A DNA stretch of 64,000 nucleotides, taken from assembly GCA_037043015.1 (NCBI GenBank), contig CM073323.1, positions 17,803,758 to 17,867,757 of the forward strand, in the 5' to 3' direction. Origin of the DNA: Bryum argenteum. Lineage: Eukaryota; Streptophyta; Bryopsida; Bryales; Bryaceae. Shown piece after piece: positions 62,780-64,000 of this stretch. Position numbers and translations under genes: made by a program. Position 1 is the first letter of the stretch. Each line of letters begins with the position of its first letter. A model generated the notes under the pieces. The model did no database searches. It saw only the letters and a program-made list of their open reading frames with translations, and had not been told where the DNA came from.

Positions 62780-64000
62780 ATGATGCCTACGCGAAGGCAA
62801 ATGGTTTGTAATGAGGAGCTCCGGGTATGTAACGGCAAAGAAAATTCCTCCGGACGAAATTGTCTTAGGACTTCAGAGATTCTCTGTCCTGAATCAACAA
62901 GTACTGCGGTGGCGATTGTTGAGCAGCCGGAATTGAGGTATGTGTGCGTACAGTGTTCGTAACTGCTACTCTGTGCGCCGTGACGCGAATCTCGAGTATT
63001 CATGTGAAGAGAGTTGTAACAACCTCCCGGGTTATTATTCCCTTTGCTGAAGGCTTCGTCCTTACCGAACATGCTGGCGTCGATGTGGACGTGCGTGTAC
63101 ATCTACTTTTTTGAGAGATTTCGAATCTGAATTTGAATCAATAATAATTGCAGCTCTGCTGAAAGAGTTGAATCTACATCGTTAACCGCTGGATTGCACC
63201 ATCCGCAGAAGCAGAAGGGGTTTAGGAATCGTTCTAGGGGTGATTAGAATCAGGACATCCCAGGGGTCTTAGGTCTGCAGCACAATTATGTTCAGCCATG
63301 CGGATCAGTCGCATTAGTTTCCGACACTATTCTTATTCGTTCCCTTCCTCCATTTTCAATACTCGTGACGAATGATTATATTGCTAACTGCCATTCGATC
63401 TTCTGCAGAGCATACAAACTCGGCAAGCAGAAGTGCTCTTACAATCAGGTCGAGCTGGTAATAAATGATATAAGCGGCGGGAAGGTGTCAGAGCTGCGGG
63501 TGTCGGAGGCGATCGAGACAATTGTAGGAACTGAAGTGGATGAGCAGCTTCGTGAAAGTTGCCTCAAATTCCATGTACGATTCGTCAACAATACACGGAT
63601 TCAACTATACATTTACGTGGTTTACTCGAGTCCCTATGGAACGACGAGACCCGATAAGCACACTGTGTTGTATCATTGGATGCCTGTCACTCGCTCGAGA
63701 TGTAGGAAGGGATGCACTGGTTCTGTAATTCGAGGTCTACAGAGATTTGGTAGAATGCCGCGAAGAGGAGCTGCGGCAGTGGATGGGGAGGAGACTTGGA
63801 AAGAACCGCGTCATTTGTACATCGCAATTGATGAAGCCAGCACTCACGTTTGTCCACGGCACGAAACCTCAAAATTCAGACTTCTCGTAGCTGCCTACGA
63901 TGATAGACACCAGTTACTTGGAACCACAGTCTCCAGCAGCATTCGAGTTCTCGCTAACAATGATGCCCCGCTCGGTGCTGCTTCGTTTAAGCTCCATTGC
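62780..64000 (+). CDS. Unrecognised gene, truncated at the window edge
   Basis: I do not recognise the family. The first exon, 62780-62937, starts MMPTRRQMVCNEELRVCNGK and ends at a GT donor in phase 2. From 63,409 (after TTCTGCAG) a frame stays open for 592 bases to the window end without a stop. A middle exon at 63154-63239 (SAERVESTSLTAGLHH) is also possible and keeps phase if the last exon starts two bases later. The long exon reads AYKLGKQKCSYNQVELVIND, then LKFHVRFVNNTRIQLYIYVV, a basic Cys/Gly-rich stretch (RCRKGCTGSVIRGLQRFGRM), and KFRLLVAAYDDRHQLLG ending SSIRVLANNDAPLGAA. The alternating hydrophobic pattern suggests a beta-rich fold; a p53/Rel-like DNA-binding sandwich is a guess only. 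No signal peptide or membrane span is visible. The start codon is unproven. Confidence 0.55.

Overview
This is nuclear DNA of a land plant. It holds six protein-coding genes: five recognised and intact, and one unrecognised and cut by the right edge. All have spliceosomal introns of about 70-780 bp with GT..AG borders. They include a plastid-type pyruvate dehydrogenase E2, a plant-type NEK kinase with the plant-specific C-terminal block, COP9 signalosome subunit 3 and an ORMDL protein. The mobile DNA is also plant-like: PIF/Harbinger, SWIM-type Mutator-like elements (MULEs), a Stowaway MITE and a tRNA-derived SINE. The species cannot be fixed from sequence alone. A seed-free plant (bryophyte or lycophyte) is my guess, no more. 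No tRNA, rRNA or CRISPR array was seen.

Layout. 0-2.5 kb: plastid PDH E2 gene, minus strand, complete in 7 exons. 2.5-9.9 kb: transposon-rich (SINE, 97-bp Stowaway MITE, C-rich minisatellite, a full-length 3.85-kb Harbinger element with both terminal repeats and target duplication). 9.9-10.9 kb: CCDC124/Lso2-type ribosome-associated coiled-coil gene. 11-15.1 kb: intergenic, with dispersed repeats and a 770-bp pyrimidine tract dominated by (TTC)n. 15.25-15.9 kb: ribosomal protein L22e gene. 18-28 kb: two decayed SWIM-type MULEs, head to head. The plus-strand copy is interrupted by a Harbinger deletion derivative and by a 1.3-kb element with a 4-bp duplication. 28-41 kb: AT-rich, gene-free, with a Harbinger transposase relic, several repeats, a 31-bp tandem array and a short element flanked by TTAA. 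41-46.9 kb: NEK6-like kinase in 15 exons. 47-51.2 kb: repeats and a Harbinger MITE ending 223 bp before the next start codon. 51.4-54.7 kb: CSN3 in 11 exons. 55-56 kb: a 948-bp inverted repeat with ~300-bp arms. 56-58.5 kb: repeats. 59.4-60.8 kb: ORMDL gene. 62.8-64 kb: an unrecognised gene whose last visible exon is open to the window edge.

The host genes serve separate housekeeping processes: plastid acetyl-CoA supply, translation, microtubule-linked growth control, ubiquitin-ligase regulation and sphingolipid homeostasis. They form no operon or obvious cluster. The most unusual content is the mobile DNA: a nested transposon stack that can be read layer by layer, and families ending in CCCYTAA-like termini next to TTAA duplications, a signature like that of piggyBac.

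Exon borders were placed by eye from splice consensus, reading frame and family similarity; they are predictions.
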